Shown here piece by piece: positions 10,794 through 22,904 of a DNA stretch of 64,000 bases. A model generated the notes under the pieces. The model saw only the letters and a program-made list of their open reading frames with translations. It searched no databases and was not told the DNA's origin. The position numbers were made by a program, and so were the translations under genes. Source of the DNA: Balaenoptera acutorostrata (lineage: Eukaryota > Chordata > Mammalia > Artiodactyla > Balaenopteridae); the NCBI RefSeq assembly GCF_949987535.1, contig NC_080067.1, positions 5,084,001 through 5,148,000 of the forward strand, written 5' to 3'. The number at the start of each line of letters is the position of its first letter. Position 1 is the stretch's first letter.

Positions 10794-12394
10794 TTGTTGG
10801 TTTCTATGGCTTTATCGTAATTCCCTTTTCTTCGTAGGGCAGTTTAGGACTATCTTCATCAGTGCACAAGTCAAGTCAAGTCATCACTTACACTCAGGGT
10901 GTTGGAGGGGTTTCTTTCTACTTCACTAGGAATGCTTCCTTGTGTATTTGGCAGAGAGATGTCCAGAGTCAACAAGAGCCATGCAGCAGAATGAGGGCCT
11001 GGCTTACGTACAGTTGCTGGAGACACTGTTTTCAGCATAAAGCTGGCATAAGGTTGTTCCATCAACAGATGTTTATTGAGCATCTACTGGGAATAATGTA
11101 ATTTCTGAGCACCTTAACTGAGTGTTCTGAGCCAAGTTTGTTTTTTGATGCTCCTCCGCATTGGCACAAGCTCTTTCCATCTCTCTTTTAAGGATGTTAA
11201 AGCAGGTAAGCTAAGTGTCCTTCACAATGGTAAGTTGTCCCAGGACTCAGCTCTAAAGCCAAAGTATGAATGGCATTTTTTGTGAACCATCAATATGATG
11301 ATTTACCCATTATATGTGATGGAATTAGTCTTCAAACTGCTATTCTTTTTGACAGGTAACTTTGCTTGATTAACATATGGTTATAGGAAAACCCCACGAC
11401 CAACACTGTCAAAATCAAACATATGTCTATGATTTGGAACACTCTAAAGATGATTAATTTGGGAAGAGAATGGGGACATTGCTTTTGAAAATGTAAGCCT
11501 TCAGCTTTATTTCAGTATACTGGTGAACCATAAATAACCATTGTCAAAATATATCATCTTGTTGCTGAGATGTTTTGACATCTAGCCCTTCTGCAATAAA
11601 AATTCTGCATATATTTTCTTCCATAAATATATGTTGCTTCATGCACAAAAACATACAGTTCTGTATTTCATATAGAAACATACAGTTTTTGTATTTCATA
11701 ATTTTTAGAATTATGCAGATTTAGGTGCATAATATAGAGTAAAAGTAACATTTTTTTTCTCTAAGTTATAAAACTGGTAAATTGTTTCATAATTTGTCCT
11801 TCCTAGAATAGCTTCCTTTGAACTGAGAAACTATTTTCAAGGCTTCTCGTGAAAGTAAAATTATGAGTCAAAAGGGTCTGCACAAATTAGATTAGTTTGT
11901 TTTGCATATTTTGAATTATTCTAGAAATAATATTATTCTCTCATAGTCTTTTGTAACAGAATCAAAAATAATGCCATAACTCAATAGAGCAATACCAAGT
12001 GACCGCAATCCCCACATGATACATGACAACTTTGCCTCATATCAATTCGCTAAAAAGACTAAACAAACTAAAATATTTAGGATTGCAAGATATGTAATTA
12101 AAAATTATGCTTCTCAGAGGAATTATGTCAACAGATGAAGATTACACAGCAGAGAAATGAGTGTTAAGTGAGCATTCTGAAATTAAATTCCTTTAACAGT
12201 GATTCCCTTGTCCCTAGAAGACTGTCTGGTTAGCCTTGAGGAGACACTTGAGGTTTATTTTCTAAACTCACAACTTGGGGCCATGATTGCCAGGCTTAAA
12301 CAAAACCTTTGCCAGCACCCAGGTTGCCTGAGGACAAGGTCAGGGACCTGTGGCTTTGACAATTGGGCCCCCATGTCTTCTCTGATGTGGTAAT
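10794..12394. other. No recognisable feature
   Basis: About 1.6 kb of AT-rich sequence. Open frames here (for example 10862-11101) are short and show no family motif. No SINE head, L1 motif or LTR end was seen. It may contain repeats too old to recognise by eye. Confidence 0.5.
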
Positions 12395-12450
12395 GGTGAG
12401 TCAGACAGACCTGGGTTCAAATCTTGTGTCCTGCCCTACACTGCAATCAG
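12395..12450 (+). mobile_element. MIR core fragment
   Basis: 'cagacctgggttcaaatc' at 12405-12422 resembles the tRNA-derived B-box part of MIR. Short and diverged. Confidence 0.4.
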
Positions 12451-12539
12451 AAGTAATTTCTCTTTCCTCTGAATCCCTGCAACCATAGCACTAGTGTTTC
12501 TGCTACAGTATAACATTTTACCTTGCATTAAGGTATTTC

Positions 12540-12655
12540 AGTCCATATCTTGTTTCTCCAACTAGACTGCATTTGCTTAGACGGGTAAGGATTGTGCCTT
12601 GTTTATTGCTGTGACTTTCCACATGGTATGCACTCAATACATGTGGACTGAAGGA
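12540..12655 (+). mobile_element. L2 3'-end fragment
   Basis: Resembles the L2 3' end: a stretch equivalent to '…agggattgtgcctgttt…' followed by 'gtatgcactcaataca' (12625-12641). Diverged, with approximate ends. Confidence 0.45.
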
Positions 12656-12800
12656 CACTAGGAAATAAAGGTGCCTTTTGAGAATTAAACAAAAAGAACA
12701 ACAAAACCCAACAACCAACCAAACAGAGAAAAATTATCATTCTATGTAGATTATAGCAGTTAAGTTATATAGAAGGCTATTGAATTAAGAAATGGTGGTC

Positions 12801-13114
12801 AGGGCTTCCCTGGTGGCGCAGTGGTTGAGAGTCTGCTTGCCAATGCAGGGGACACGGGTTCGAGCCCTGGTCTGGGAGGATCCCACATGCCGCGGAACAA
12901 CTAGGCCCATGAGCCACAACTACTGAGCCTGCGCGTCTGGAGCCTGTGCTCCGCAACAAGAGAGGCCGCGATGGTGAGAGGCCCGCGCACCGCGATGAAG
13001 AGTGGCCCCCGCTTGCTGCAACTAGAGAAAGCCCTCGCACAGAAACGCAGACCCAACACAGCCAAAATTAAATTAATTAATTATTTAATTAATTAATTAT
13101 TTTTAAAAAATTAA
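12801..13114 (+). mobile_element. CHR-type SINE, sense
   Basis: Head starts at 12801. A box TGGCGCAGTGG lies at 12814-12824 and B box GGTTCGAGCCC at 12857-12867, both matching pol III promoter consensus. The tail from about 13066 is an unusual AATT-rich run, not plain (AAAT)n. A perfect 14-bp target-site duplication, 'aagaaatggtggtc', lies at 12787-12800 and 13115-13128. Confidence 0.95.
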
Positions 13115-13324
13115 AAGAAATGGTGGTCCGATTGTATTTAGTTCTACCATGACGGCCTGGGTGTATGGAACAGCAATACAACAGGTTAAGGTGGTCCTTC
13201 CTCCTAAATCTTTTTTTTTTTTTAACCAACTCCTATAATTTGACTCCACTGTATATAAGCAAGCTAGTGTCTGATGCTTTGGGACTCCCATCAGGCCTGA
13301 TGGTGACAGTCAGCGAGGTCTTAG

Positions 13325-13487
13325 CTGCTCAAAGTGTCGCTCTTTCACCAGTGGCTTCAGTATCCCATGGGGGCTTGCTGGAAATGCAGACTTTCAGGTG
13401 CGATCACAGATCTACTGAATCAGAATCTGCATTCTAACAAGTTCCCCAGGTGGTTAGTTTGTGTATTAAAGTTTGAGAAGTACTGAC
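13325..13487 (-). mobile_element. MER5A-like hAT-Charlie DNA transposon remnant
   Basis: On the minus strand it begins with a 'cagtacttctcaaactt' type end and contains 'ctgattcagtagatctg' and 'gcatttcc', in MER5A order. Non-autonomous, about 160 bp, diverged. Confidence 0.75.
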
Positions 13488-14885
13488 CTCAGACATTTGT
13501 CCAAAGTACTAATTCTGAGGCCCTCTCTCCCATAGATTCTGATGTACCAGTGAGTGTCTGCAAATCCATATTTTTAGCACCAGTGATTTTTTTTTTTCTT
13601 AATCATAAAGCAAACTTACAAAGGACCAAACTACTTCAATCAGGGACACAGTGTTTTAAATGATGACCTAACAAGTCTACTTCTCCTTAAGCAGCTCCAG
13701 ATGGTCTATAGGTAGAAGGGAAGGAATTAAGAAAGGAACAAATATCTGTTATGGGACTCTCGGGCCCACATCAATATTTACAGTTGGGCTGTTCCACATT
13801 TCTGAAGAGCAAACCTGGGCTTAGGTGATAAACTTTTTTTTTTTTTTTACTTTTACCTCTTTTTGATGGAAATATTCTGACGTTGCATTTTATGTTGCTT
13901 TACTTTGGCAATATAATTCATTCTTTAAGGATGATGTTATCAGTTTGACGTGTATATTTATGCAATGATGTTATAAAACAGAGCATCCTGGGGCATCTCA
14001 GGTGTGTACTGACGGCTCGTAAGGAATGAGCCACACAGATAGAAAATCTATCATATGTATATGGCTGTGTGTGTGTATAACTTAATAGATGCATATATAT
14101 TAACAAACAAAAATTCACATGTACACTTTGACATACGTGTGAATGTATATCCCTAGAAAACACAAAACAGTTTTCTAAAGTTGACTGTTTTATCCAAAGC
14201 CTTGGAGCAAGGAATGGCTTTCAAGCCAGCTTTTTTTCTGTCAGATTATAAAATTATTTTAAAAACTATAATGATAAATGTATTTATTCAGACCTATTGC
14301 CAAAATAATGAAAGATAGACCTGAATCAAATATATTGTAGGTTTTCTTCCAGCACTTGCCACAGTGAAAATAATTTGTTTCAAAGCAATTCGATGGCACT
14401 GAGGTGAATCGGGAGTTCTGATGACCTAGGACCTTCCCAGGAAGGATGTTTGGAACTAAAAAGCAGTTAGTACAGAGAATATACTGGAAGGTTTGCTCGT
14501 GTAAAAATAATGACCTGACAAAAAAGACTATGTGCTGAGAAGGACGCCCTTTAAGTTTGGCAACAAAGGCTGTATGGAAACAATGCCAAATAGTGACTGT
14601 AGACAGAATGTTCTCCTTCACGTCGTCCTCCGTGAAATGTGTTCTGTGCTCTCCAGCCCGCAGTTGTCATGTTGCCAGGGGTGGCCCCAGCATGATGTTA
14701 GGAGTTTGTCTGAGTTTATACTTTTGAATACTCATGATTTAAGGCTATTATGAAAGGGTGCCTCCAACTTTCTTATTTCTTATAAAACACTTCCTTCTTT
14801 TTTATCCACACATGGTACCACTTGTCTATATGATACATTGTCCTCTTGCTGATAAATATGATTTCATTGTTCTGTAATTGTCTTT
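13488..14885. other. No recognisable feature
   Basis: Contains T-runs at 13588-13599 and 13830-13843 but no repeat family I can name. Frames at 13918-14163 (minus) and 14259-14621 (minus) are open but carry no known motif and look like chance frames. Confidence 0.5.
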
Positions 14886-14899
14886 CATATATACATCTT

Positions 14900-15185
14900 T
14901 TTTTTTTTTTTTTGGCTGCATTGGGTCTTCATTGCGGTATGCAGGCTTCTTATTGCGGTGGCTTCCCTTGTTGCAGAGCACAGGCTCTAGGTGCGCAGGC
15001 TTCAGTCATTGTGGCACACGGGCTCAGTAGTTGTGGCTCGCAGGCTCTAGAGCACAGGCTCAGTAGTTGTGGCGCATGGGCTCAGTTGCTCTGCGGCATG
15101 CGGGATCTTCCCGGACCAGGCCTTGAACCTGTGTCCCCTGCATTGGCAGGAGGATTCTTAACTACTGCACCACCAGGCAAGTCCC
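14900..15185 (-). mobile_element. CHR-family SINE, antisense, older subfamily
   Basis: Poly(T) at 14898-14914 is the reversed A-tail. The body has the extra 'tagttgtggc' repeats seen in longer CHR variants. TSD copies 14886-14899 and 15186-15199 match at 13 of 14. It is more diverged than the copies at 12801 or 56596. Confidence 0.92.
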
Positions 15186-15428
15186 CATATGTACATCTTA
15201 ATACTTCAACTCCTTTGAGTAGGGACCATATCATTTAAAACCCATATATTTTGCTTATGAAGTATTCAGTGGTCAATACACTTTGTCTAGATTTAACAAG
15301 ATAGAGAGATGCCATCGGGCAGTTAAAGTTCATTCCACAAATATGTATTCAGTAACTGCTGTATAATGTGAACTGACTTAAGTGGTGGAGATACAGATAG
15401 ATGTGATCCCTTCTCTTAGAAAGATTAA

Positions 15429-15778
15429 TTAATTATTTCAACTGAAGTAAAGTTGATTTACATTGTCGTGTTAGTTTCTGGTGTATAGCAAAGTGATTTG
15501 GTTATATATATATATTCTTTTTCATATTCTTTTCCATTATGGTTTATTACAGGATATGGAACACAGTTCCCTGTGCTATATAGTATGTCCTTGTCGTTTA
15601 TCGATTTTATATATAGTAGTGTGTCTCTGTTAATCCCAACCTCCTAATTTATCCCTCCCCGCAACTTCCCCCTTTGGTTACCATAAGTTTGTCTTCTGTG
15701 AGTCTGTTTCTGTTTCATAGATAAGTTCATGTCATATTCTAGATTCCACATATAAATGATATCATATGGTATTTATCT
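15429..15778 (-). mobile_element. Truncated cetartiodactyl-type L1 3' end, antisense
   Basis: Minus strand is the 3' UTR of an L1 of the artiodactyl/cetacean type (the reverse complement contains the 'acaccagaaactaacac' and 'ggaactgtgttcc' blocks). Flanking 15418-15428 and 15779-15789 match at 9 of 11 and probably are the target-site duplication. Only about 350 bp, no ORF. Confidence 0.85.
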
Positions 15779-15789
15779 GGAAAGCTTAA

Positions 15790-16352
15790 GCTAATGCTGG
15801 GATGGGCAAGTAAGGAGACTACAGAGATAAATATTCTGATGGAAGAAGAGGGCAACCAGCTGAGAACTGGGAATGGAGGACCATTTCCAGAGGAAGTGCT
15901 CTCTAAGCGGATCTCAGGGACAGTGGGAGTTAGAGAACAGAAGGTGGTGGGGACGGAGCCCCAGGCCCAGGAAGGAGCATATGCGCGGGTCTCCTGTGCT
16001 GGAGGGAACCTGTAAAGTTTAGGGACCTAAAGGAACTGGACTGTGCTGGAGTGAGCATCCTGGCGTGTAACACCCGGCATTTGTGTCGCATTTAAATTTT
16101 ACTGAGAGCTTTCTCACGCGTTATCTAGCTTATGACTCACAACATCCTCAGCTGACGTAATGAGTAAGGTCCATAGGGATGAAGTAAAATTACAGATGAG
16201 CCTCGACCTTCTCATGCTGCGTGCACATTCTCTTCTATCGTTCTTTGTGTTCTAACGTTGACGGTCAGTGTATATAAACCCTTAATCATCCTCCGAGTTT
16301 GGGGAAATCTAGTTCTTTCTTTAGCTGTTACCTACTTTATCTAAGGAAACAC
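15790..16352. other. Mostly unrecognised; possible MIR
   Basis: 16090-16200 ('gcgttatctagcttatgactcacaacatcctc' region) is faintly MIR-like on the minus strand. The 73-codon frame at 15794-16015 has no known motif and is unsupported as a gene. Confidence 0.4.
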
Positions 16353-16430
16353 CTCTCTTTCTCTCTCTCTCTCTCTCTATATATATACACATATACGTAC
16401 ATATATATATATATAAAATTATATATAATT
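16353..16430. repeat. (CT)n-(TA)n compound microsatellite
   Basis: CT dinucleotides to about 16379, then TA-rich repeats with ACATATACG interruptions to about 16430, followed by an 11-base T-run. Confidence 0.9.
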
Positions 16431-16797
16431 CTTTTTTTTTTTTACAGAAAGCCTGTTTCCAGGGGCTTTCAGACACTCAAACCTCAGTTGGGGGGACACC
16501 TGGAGAGGTTAATTAACTCAGAATTGACAATAATTAAAACTTTCTTGAACCATAAATCTCACAGAAAAGTACAGACTTAATGGATGTCAGGAAAGAGCAA
16601 TTATTTAAGGGGGGGGCTCTTACCCTAATTATAATTTTAAAGAACTATCCATTTTAGAGTTTTATTTAGCAAACAATTTTGAACCATCACTTCAATTTCT
16701 TTTTAAAATCACAGATTGAAACTACAGACAGGATAAACCTAAACTTTAAGTGGAAAAACTCCAATCCTAATGTTTGAAAAATAATAGCTTCAGGCAG

Positions 16798-16935
16798 TGA
16801 AGCCAGTGGAAAATGCAGAGACCTTGAAACCTTTCTGCTCATGTGACATAAGGAAAAAATGACCTCTGAGCCTCAGTTTCGTGATCTGTAACAAAATCTG
16901 TCTTCTAAGGTTTTTGTGAGGATCAAATGATTAAA
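16798..16935 (+). mobile_element. MIR SINE fragment
   Basis: 'gagcctcagtttcgtgatct' at 16868-16887 and 'gtgaggatcaaatga' after it match the MIR core in order. A MIR-like 3' remnant may continue at 17100-17150 ('catggcctggcaaatgg'). Confidence 0.65.
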
Positions 16936-16939
16936 AAAA

Positions 16940-17771
16940 AATAACCATTTTTCATTCATACAAAATCTAGTTACTGGTAATAATTTTTTGAATTTGTTCA
17001 GTTCTTCTTGAATTAGCCTGTATCTCCTTAAATATTAAAGAAAAATGACACTATTGCTATCAAGGCACTTTGTGACATGTTAACTGTTATTGAAATCTAT
17101 CTAGAACATGGCCTGGCAAATGGAAGATGCTAAAAAATTATTAGGTGAATGAGTTTCCCATTAACAGAAAGCAGGTCAAAGATGTAGAAACTTAGAACAT
17201 TAATTGGGAAAGAGTGTTCCCTGGGGAAAGAGTGAAGTGGATGTAGGAGATTTCCCACCTAATTGTGGAAAGAAAAATCACTAAAAGCTTGGAAACCAAG
17301 CGAAAGGAGGAAGGCAAATGTTCTCAGTGCATTGTTTAACAAAGCCAGTCAAAGATTATTTAATTTTCTAGGGAAATGCAGCTTTGTTTTACTATCTACT
17401 GTTGATCATGGCTGGCCCAGACGCTGTGAAGTTACATGCTAACATGCAGATTTGTGTCTCCCAGGGACACAAATTTCTGGTTCAGAGGCAAATGAATAGA
17501 GAACCACAATGGTTAGAGTTTTAGTGCCCCGTAGAACATTAACCTGTCCTTTCTCTAACCTAGCAAGCCTATTTCAGCAGATTTTCCCAGACAGACTATA
17601 TAAATCTGTTTCTCCAATGCTGTTGGAACCAGCTTTATCATCCTTTCATGTCCCCTTACTTGTGAATAAATAAATCTTTGACATATATATTCTACATTTG
17701 TAGAATGCCTTTAACATTTTGAAAATCAAACTTGACGATTTTGAAGAAAATTTACTTATAGTTGTGGATTT
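16940..17771. other. No further feature recognised
   Basis: AT-rich sequence with no named repeat apart from the possible MIR tail near 17100-17150. No supported gene. Confidence 0.45.
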
Positions 17772-18238
17772 TGTGGACAGAAAACAAAATCCACGACCTA
17801 AAGGTGAGAATTATGTTTTATTCGGTGGACTTCCTGAGGACTTAAGCCTGGGATACAGCCTTTCAGACAGCTCTGAGGGACTGTTGCGAAGAGGTAAAGG
17901 GGGAGCCAGGATATATAGGAGTTTTTGCAAAAACACCAAAAAAACAAAACCAGGTAGTTGAACATCAGAAGCTTATTGGTAATTATATAACAAACCCAGA
18001 CATCTCAAATTAATGAATTTAAGGCTTTTTTATGAATGGGAAGATGCAAGAGTCTGGGCTCATTGAAATCATCCCTTTGATGTGCACCTTAGCTATCTAG
18101 GGCCAGCATCCTGTGTTTCTCCATCCTGAATGCCCTCGGGGCAGCTGCAGAGGCTGATGGCTTGATGGGCACAACATCCTTTGTTTACTGAAATGGTGGG
18201 CATTCTTTGTCCACAGTTTCCAAGGACAATGTGGAAAA
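17772..18238 (-). mobile_element. Solo LTR of an endogenous retrovirus (type shared with 27935-28365)
   Basis: On the minus strand it starts TGTCC and ends CCACA. It contains a TATA-like 'cctatatatcc' (complement near 17908-17925) and a polyadenylation region 'cgaataaaacataatt' (complement near 17807-17826). It aligns over most of its length with 27935-28365 in the opposite orientation. No gag, pol or env sequence adjoins it, so it is a solo LTR. Family not named with confidence. Confidence 0.7.
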
Positions 18239-18519
18239 GAGAGAAAAGCACATATTTAAAGCCTCAACTATTACACACTCTTTCCTTCATGAACAGGGTG
18301 AATAAAGACAGGAAGAATTGCCTTATTTGTGAAACTTCTTTGGCCTTATAGATGCAGCAGAATGAGAAAATAAAATGTGTCTATTAAAAGAAAAAGGTAA
18401 CATACACAAGTGCTTTGAGAGAATAGTACAAACTAGGCAAGTGGGGATATGTGAATTGTCTTTTAAAACAACATACGTATTCTAGTTACTCTGTGTAACG
18501 GGATGCACTCTGGAGATTT
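18239..18519. other. Unrecognised flank
   Basis: No named repeat or gene seen between the LTR and the SINE. Confidence 0.5.
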
Positions 18520-18532
18520 ACCTTTTGCTTTT

Positions 18533-18875
18533 CTTTCTTTTTTTTTTTTTGAAAGTTTATTTTTTATTAATGAACAATTGAAATTTACTATGTTTTTTAA
18601 AAATTTTATTTATTTATTTATTTATTTGTTTGTTTTTGGCTGTGTTGGGTCTTCGTTTCTGTGCGAGGGCTTTCTCTAGTTGCGGCGAGCACGGGCCTCT
18701 CACTGTCGCAGCCTCTCTTGTTGCGGAGCGCAAGCTCCAGACGCGCAGGCTCAGTAGTTGTGGCTCACGGTCCCAGTTGCTCCGTGGCATGTGGGATCTT
18801 CCCAGACCAGGGCTTGAACCCGTGTCCTCTGCATTGGCAGGCAGATTCTCAACCACTGCGCCACCAGGGAAGCCC
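18533..18875 (-). mobile_element. CHR SINE with bipartite tail, antisense
   Basis: A perfect 13-bp target-site duplication, 'accttttgctttt', lies at 18520-18532 and 18876-18888. On the minus strand the SINE body (18875 to about 18634) is followed by an (AAAT)n tail (about 18633-18601). About 50 nt of foreign sequence (18600-18551) ends in AATAAACTTTC, and a second A-rich tail (18550-18533) reaches the duplication. The foreign segment is therefore part of the inserted copy. Confidence 0.93.
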
Positions 18876-18888
18876 ACCTTTTGCTTTT

Positions 18889-19794
18889 GTTTCTGCATTT
18901 TGTTTTCCTTTGCTATAGGGAGAGGGGCCAGAAAGCCTCTAGCTGAGGGAGTCGGGGGTTCTGGATGGAAGAGAATCTTGGAAACATTAGAATCCCTACT
19001 ATTAGAGGTGGCCAGGAAGTGGTTGTTCAGGAAGGAACAGTAACCTGATATTTTGAATACATAAGGTCTGAAAGGAGAAGTAAAGGAGGACACTGGGAGA
19101 AGGAAGGTCTGTGTGGTCCAGGGCTCTGGATTTGTGGCTATGTGACGACTTAGCTCACTCTTACCAAGAATTCTTCAGGAGGCTGCAGCCGAGACTGGGA
19201 TGGTACATGGAAGACCATCGAACATGGTGGGCCTGCGTGAGTGGTGTTGTGTCAGAGCCCGTGGTTCCAACAGGAATTAAGGAATCAAAACTCCACTTCT
19301 TTCCTGGCTCCATCTTTGACACCAAGCGCTGCTCTGTGAACAGTGCACCCCCTTGTGGTTGCAGAGGGAGAAGCATCCGAATTCCTTGAATGGCCTTGTT
19401 TTTTAAGTGAGTGAGAGTCTGGGGTCAGGAACTCATTCTCTGGTCAGGCTTAGTACAACAAGAACTGGGAAGATGATATGGGGAGTGCAGGGGAGGTTAG
19501 AGAAATGTCCTTGCTTAATTTATTCTGTAAGAGATCAGAATACTGGGAATGAATGGAAACTTAATATAAAAATGTGTTCAAAAGATAAATGAATGATAAA
19601 GGAATGAATCAAAGGTATGAGTGTGTGTGTCCGTGTGTGTGAGTGTGTCTGTAGATTTCCAGGTAAAATGACATGTGATAGGATAAAGGGTAGCTCCTTG
19701 ATGCAAGGACGTGTTTTATATTATGACAATAATGTATTAGTATTAATTAGTATTAAAAGAGGAGCAGAACCTTTACATTTAGCTTCAAAATCAT
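18889..19794. other. No named repeat; short TG-rich tract
   Basis: A TG-rich imperfect microsatellite lies at 19619-19650. Frames at 19111-19389 and 19161-19376 are open but have no recognisable domain. No host exon supported. Confidence 0.45.
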
Positions 19795-20755
19795 ACGAAA
19801 ATATTAAGGCCTGTGTTCATTTCTTATGACTACAAATTACCACCAAATTGGTGGCTTAAAACAACACAGATTTATTTAATATCTTAGTGTTTGCCATTAG
19901 AAGTCTGAAGTGGGTCTCACTAGGCTAATATCAAGGTTTTGGCAGGACTGCATTCCTTTTAGATGCTCCAGGGGAAAATCTGTTTCCTTGCTTTGCTTTT
20001 GCAGCTCCTAAAGGCTATCGGCATTCCTTGGCTTGTGCCTCATCTTTAAAGCCACAGTGGCTGGTCCAGTCTTTCTCACTGTGTGTCCCTCTAGCACAGA
20101 CCTTCCACCTCCCTCTTCCACACTTAAAAGGCCCTTGTGAAAACACTGGGTCACCTGAACGAGCCGGGGTCATCTCACTGTATTCGGATTGGCAACCCCA
20201 GTTTATCTGCAACCTTAATTCTCTTCTGCCATGTGACATACATATTCCCAGGTTCTAGGCATTGAGATATGGACATCTTAACCTTGAAAACATGCTAAGC
20301 AAAATATGCCAGACACAAGAGGACAAATATTGTAGGATTCCACTTGTATGAAGTATCTAGGGTAGGCAAATTCATAGAAACAGAAAATAGATTAGAGGTT
20401 AAAAGGGGGCTGCGGAGAGGGAGGAATAGGCAGTTATTGTTTAATAGGTACAGAATTTTTGTTCGGGATGATGAAAAAGTTTTGGAAATAGATAACGGTG
20501 ATAGTTACACAATATTGTGGATGTAATTAATGCCACTGAGTTGTCCCCTTGAAAGTGTTTAAAATGGCTAATTTTATGTTTTATATATATATATATTTTT
20601 TTTTTTACCGCAAACTTTTAAAATTTAATGTAATATACAGAAAGCATTGAATTATACACTTTAACTTGTGAATTGTATGTTAAATAAATTTTATCTCAAA
20701 AAAAAAAAGATATGGGCATCTTGGAGTGGGGAGTATTATTCTCTCCACCACAGGT
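19795..20755 (-). mobile_element. MLT1-like (ERVL-MaLR) LTR, split by an L1
   Basis: 'ttaccaccaaattggtggct' (19838-19857), 'gaagtctgaagtgggtctca' (19900-19919) and 'cattccttggcttgtgcc' (20022-20039) are in the order of the antisense 3' part of an MLT1-type LTR. The sequence resumes at 20708-20755 after the L1 at 20280-20707. Related to the copy at 36533-37185. No internal retroviral genes. Confidence 0.7.
20280..20707 (+). mobile_element. L1M 3' end inserted in the MLT1-like LTR
   Basis: Sense L1M 3' terminus: 'agacacaagaggacaaatat' region, then a poly(A) ending at 20707. A 15-bp target-site duplication (20265-20279 and 20708-20722, 14 of 15 matching) lies within the LTR. The order of events is therefore LTR first, L1 second. 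Confidence 0.85.
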
Positions 20756-22904
20756 TGCAAAGGCAAGGGAAACAAGATCAAAATCAGAGAAATATGGAAA
20801 ACATCTCAGTGGATCATAAGGTGTCATATAAAAACGTGGAATTATGTTGATTAATTTCATTGATTTGTTGTTGTAGTTGTTAGTGCATCATAAATGTTTG
20901 TAAAAATCTGTGATTACTGCTGGGTATTTTCAAGCCCAGTTCGTTATGATTTGATATTACGGTAAGTTAATTTTTGACAGATATTTAAATAGTTACTTTT
21001 TTCTAGATAGAAATCGCTTAATTGTCCTTTTACTGATTATAAAATATTACCTTCTTTGTAAAAATTGTAAGAAGACCATATATGTGTGAAAGTGTAACTA
21101 ATTTGTGGTCCTGTCATATAGAGACAACTCCAAGTGCATTTTAGAATATCCTTCTAGGTATTGGATAAGCCTAAAAGCGTATAGCAATATCTGTTTGTTT
21201 AGATAAATGGGATCATCATTTTATCCATGCAATAAATATAGGTCTGCATCATAATTTTTAACTGCTTTTGTGAATTCCTTTGTACCGTGTATCATTTAAA
21301 TAATCTCTTATTGTTGGACATTTCACACAGTTCCCATTTTATTTTTCTAAAAAACCTACTGCATTTAAAAAATAAACACTCTTATTAACGTTTTTGTACA
21401 TACTTGTTTCATATATTTCCTGTCGATTTCCTTAGGATAAATTCTAGAAGTAGGTTAAATGGTAACAGGTATCAATTAAAATTAGGGTTTTTTTTCCTCA
21501 AGGATATAAACGAATAAAACAGCTAACAAGCCTGGAGAATAGAGCTCTTATTATGATAACAGTGGATAATTTAAAATAAACTGTATTGGAGAATAGGAAG
21601 AATGACTTTTGCACATGAAGTTTAAATATTTATTATTCATATAGTTGCATTGCACTCTAGTATGAATTGATTTTATTAATAATGTTTAAAGCTCACTTTC
21701 ATTCCTTCCTTGGGGGTTCGAGAATCCTGAGACTAATAGGCAGTGAGATCCTTGCACAGGAAGTAAAAATGAGCCATAAAAGATGATTCTGCCCTGTTTT
21801 GAAAAAGAAAGTGGAAATGTAGCTAAGGGCCAGCTATATGCCTCAGGTCATTGAGGTCACCTCCCTGGGCCTTGTTTTGTCAAAGGATGGGGCTAAAGAG
21901 ATGATGGATTTCCTTCTAGCTCTAATGTTCCTCCAGCCTTTAGTGCTCAGCATGAAATAAAATTACATTTTGACATTGAAATTACTGGTTTACATTATTT
22001 ATGTATGTATCCTTTTACTTCCAAAAAGGCTTGTAGCAACTTACAAGAAAAACTTGACTATAGTCAGGCCAAGAATCACTGTATGATATAAGTCAAGTTA
22101 CTCATATTCTTGTGCATCAGTTTTATTGGTAGAAAGGGAATCTGGATAATACATTACACAGCTGTCGAGCAGATTATATAGAATAAAGTACATAAAATTC
22201 CCTGCCCTGCTCATGGTCTATAGCTCCCATCCTTATCCCCTCAAGTGAAAGAGGAAAAGTAGAAAAACCTTGTAACAAAACTCTAGGTAAAGAAGGCTGC
22301 ATAAAAATAGGTCCAAACTTCCTAGCATCTAGAGCAAAGTGGGAAATATGGTGATAGATGTAAGTGACTCTGCCTGGTAGCAAAATTGAAAAAGGGACAG
22401 ATAATTTTTTGATCATGAATTCTGAGTGGATCTCATCACAGGGGTCTTTATAAATGACGTTAGATATTCTAATATGTATCTATAATAAGAATTCTATAAA
22501 TACATTTTTCGTCTGTATAAAAGGCTCATTGCAGATTTTACAATTCAAAATATAGTATCTTCCAGGAGTATTGGAAAACTTTTAGAAGCATATTTATCTA
22601 AAGTTTTAAGACCACCTATAACCAATAAGTCCTGGCAAATTTCCTTGACGACTGACATTAATTTAATACATTTAAAGGTAAATTCTTATGAGTAAAGAAC
22701 TTTAAATGTGTTGATAACTATGACCTACTAATTTAGCTCCTAAGAACCTAGTCTAAGGTTAAACCAAATACAAAACCCAGAGAATAGCTTAAGGCGTTAC
22801 AATTTTTACTGTAGTTTTATTTTTAATAGGCAAACATTAGACTTGGTTAAAGCAAACCCAAAGCCTAATAATGGGTAATGGATAAATACTGTTATATATG
22901 TCTG
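20756..22904. other. Mostly unrecognised, possible MIR
   Basis: About 2.1 kb of AT-rich sequence. 21800-21945 ('cctccctgggccttgttttg' and 'ccttctagctctaatgttcc') is faintly MIR-like. No open frame with a motif. Confidence 0.4.

Noticed and set aside
12801..12880. tRNA-like sequence with A and B boxes
   Set aside because: It is the tRNA-derived head of a SINE; no complete cloverleaf follows and there are many copies.
14532..14753. Overlapping sense and antisense frames near 14.3-14.7 kb
   Set aside because: Opposed frames over the same bases, both without motifs; expected by chance.
18630..19043. 137-codon open frame, with similar frames at 32661, 42000 and 46922
   Set aside because: All share the same translated peptide because all are antisense CHR SINEs.
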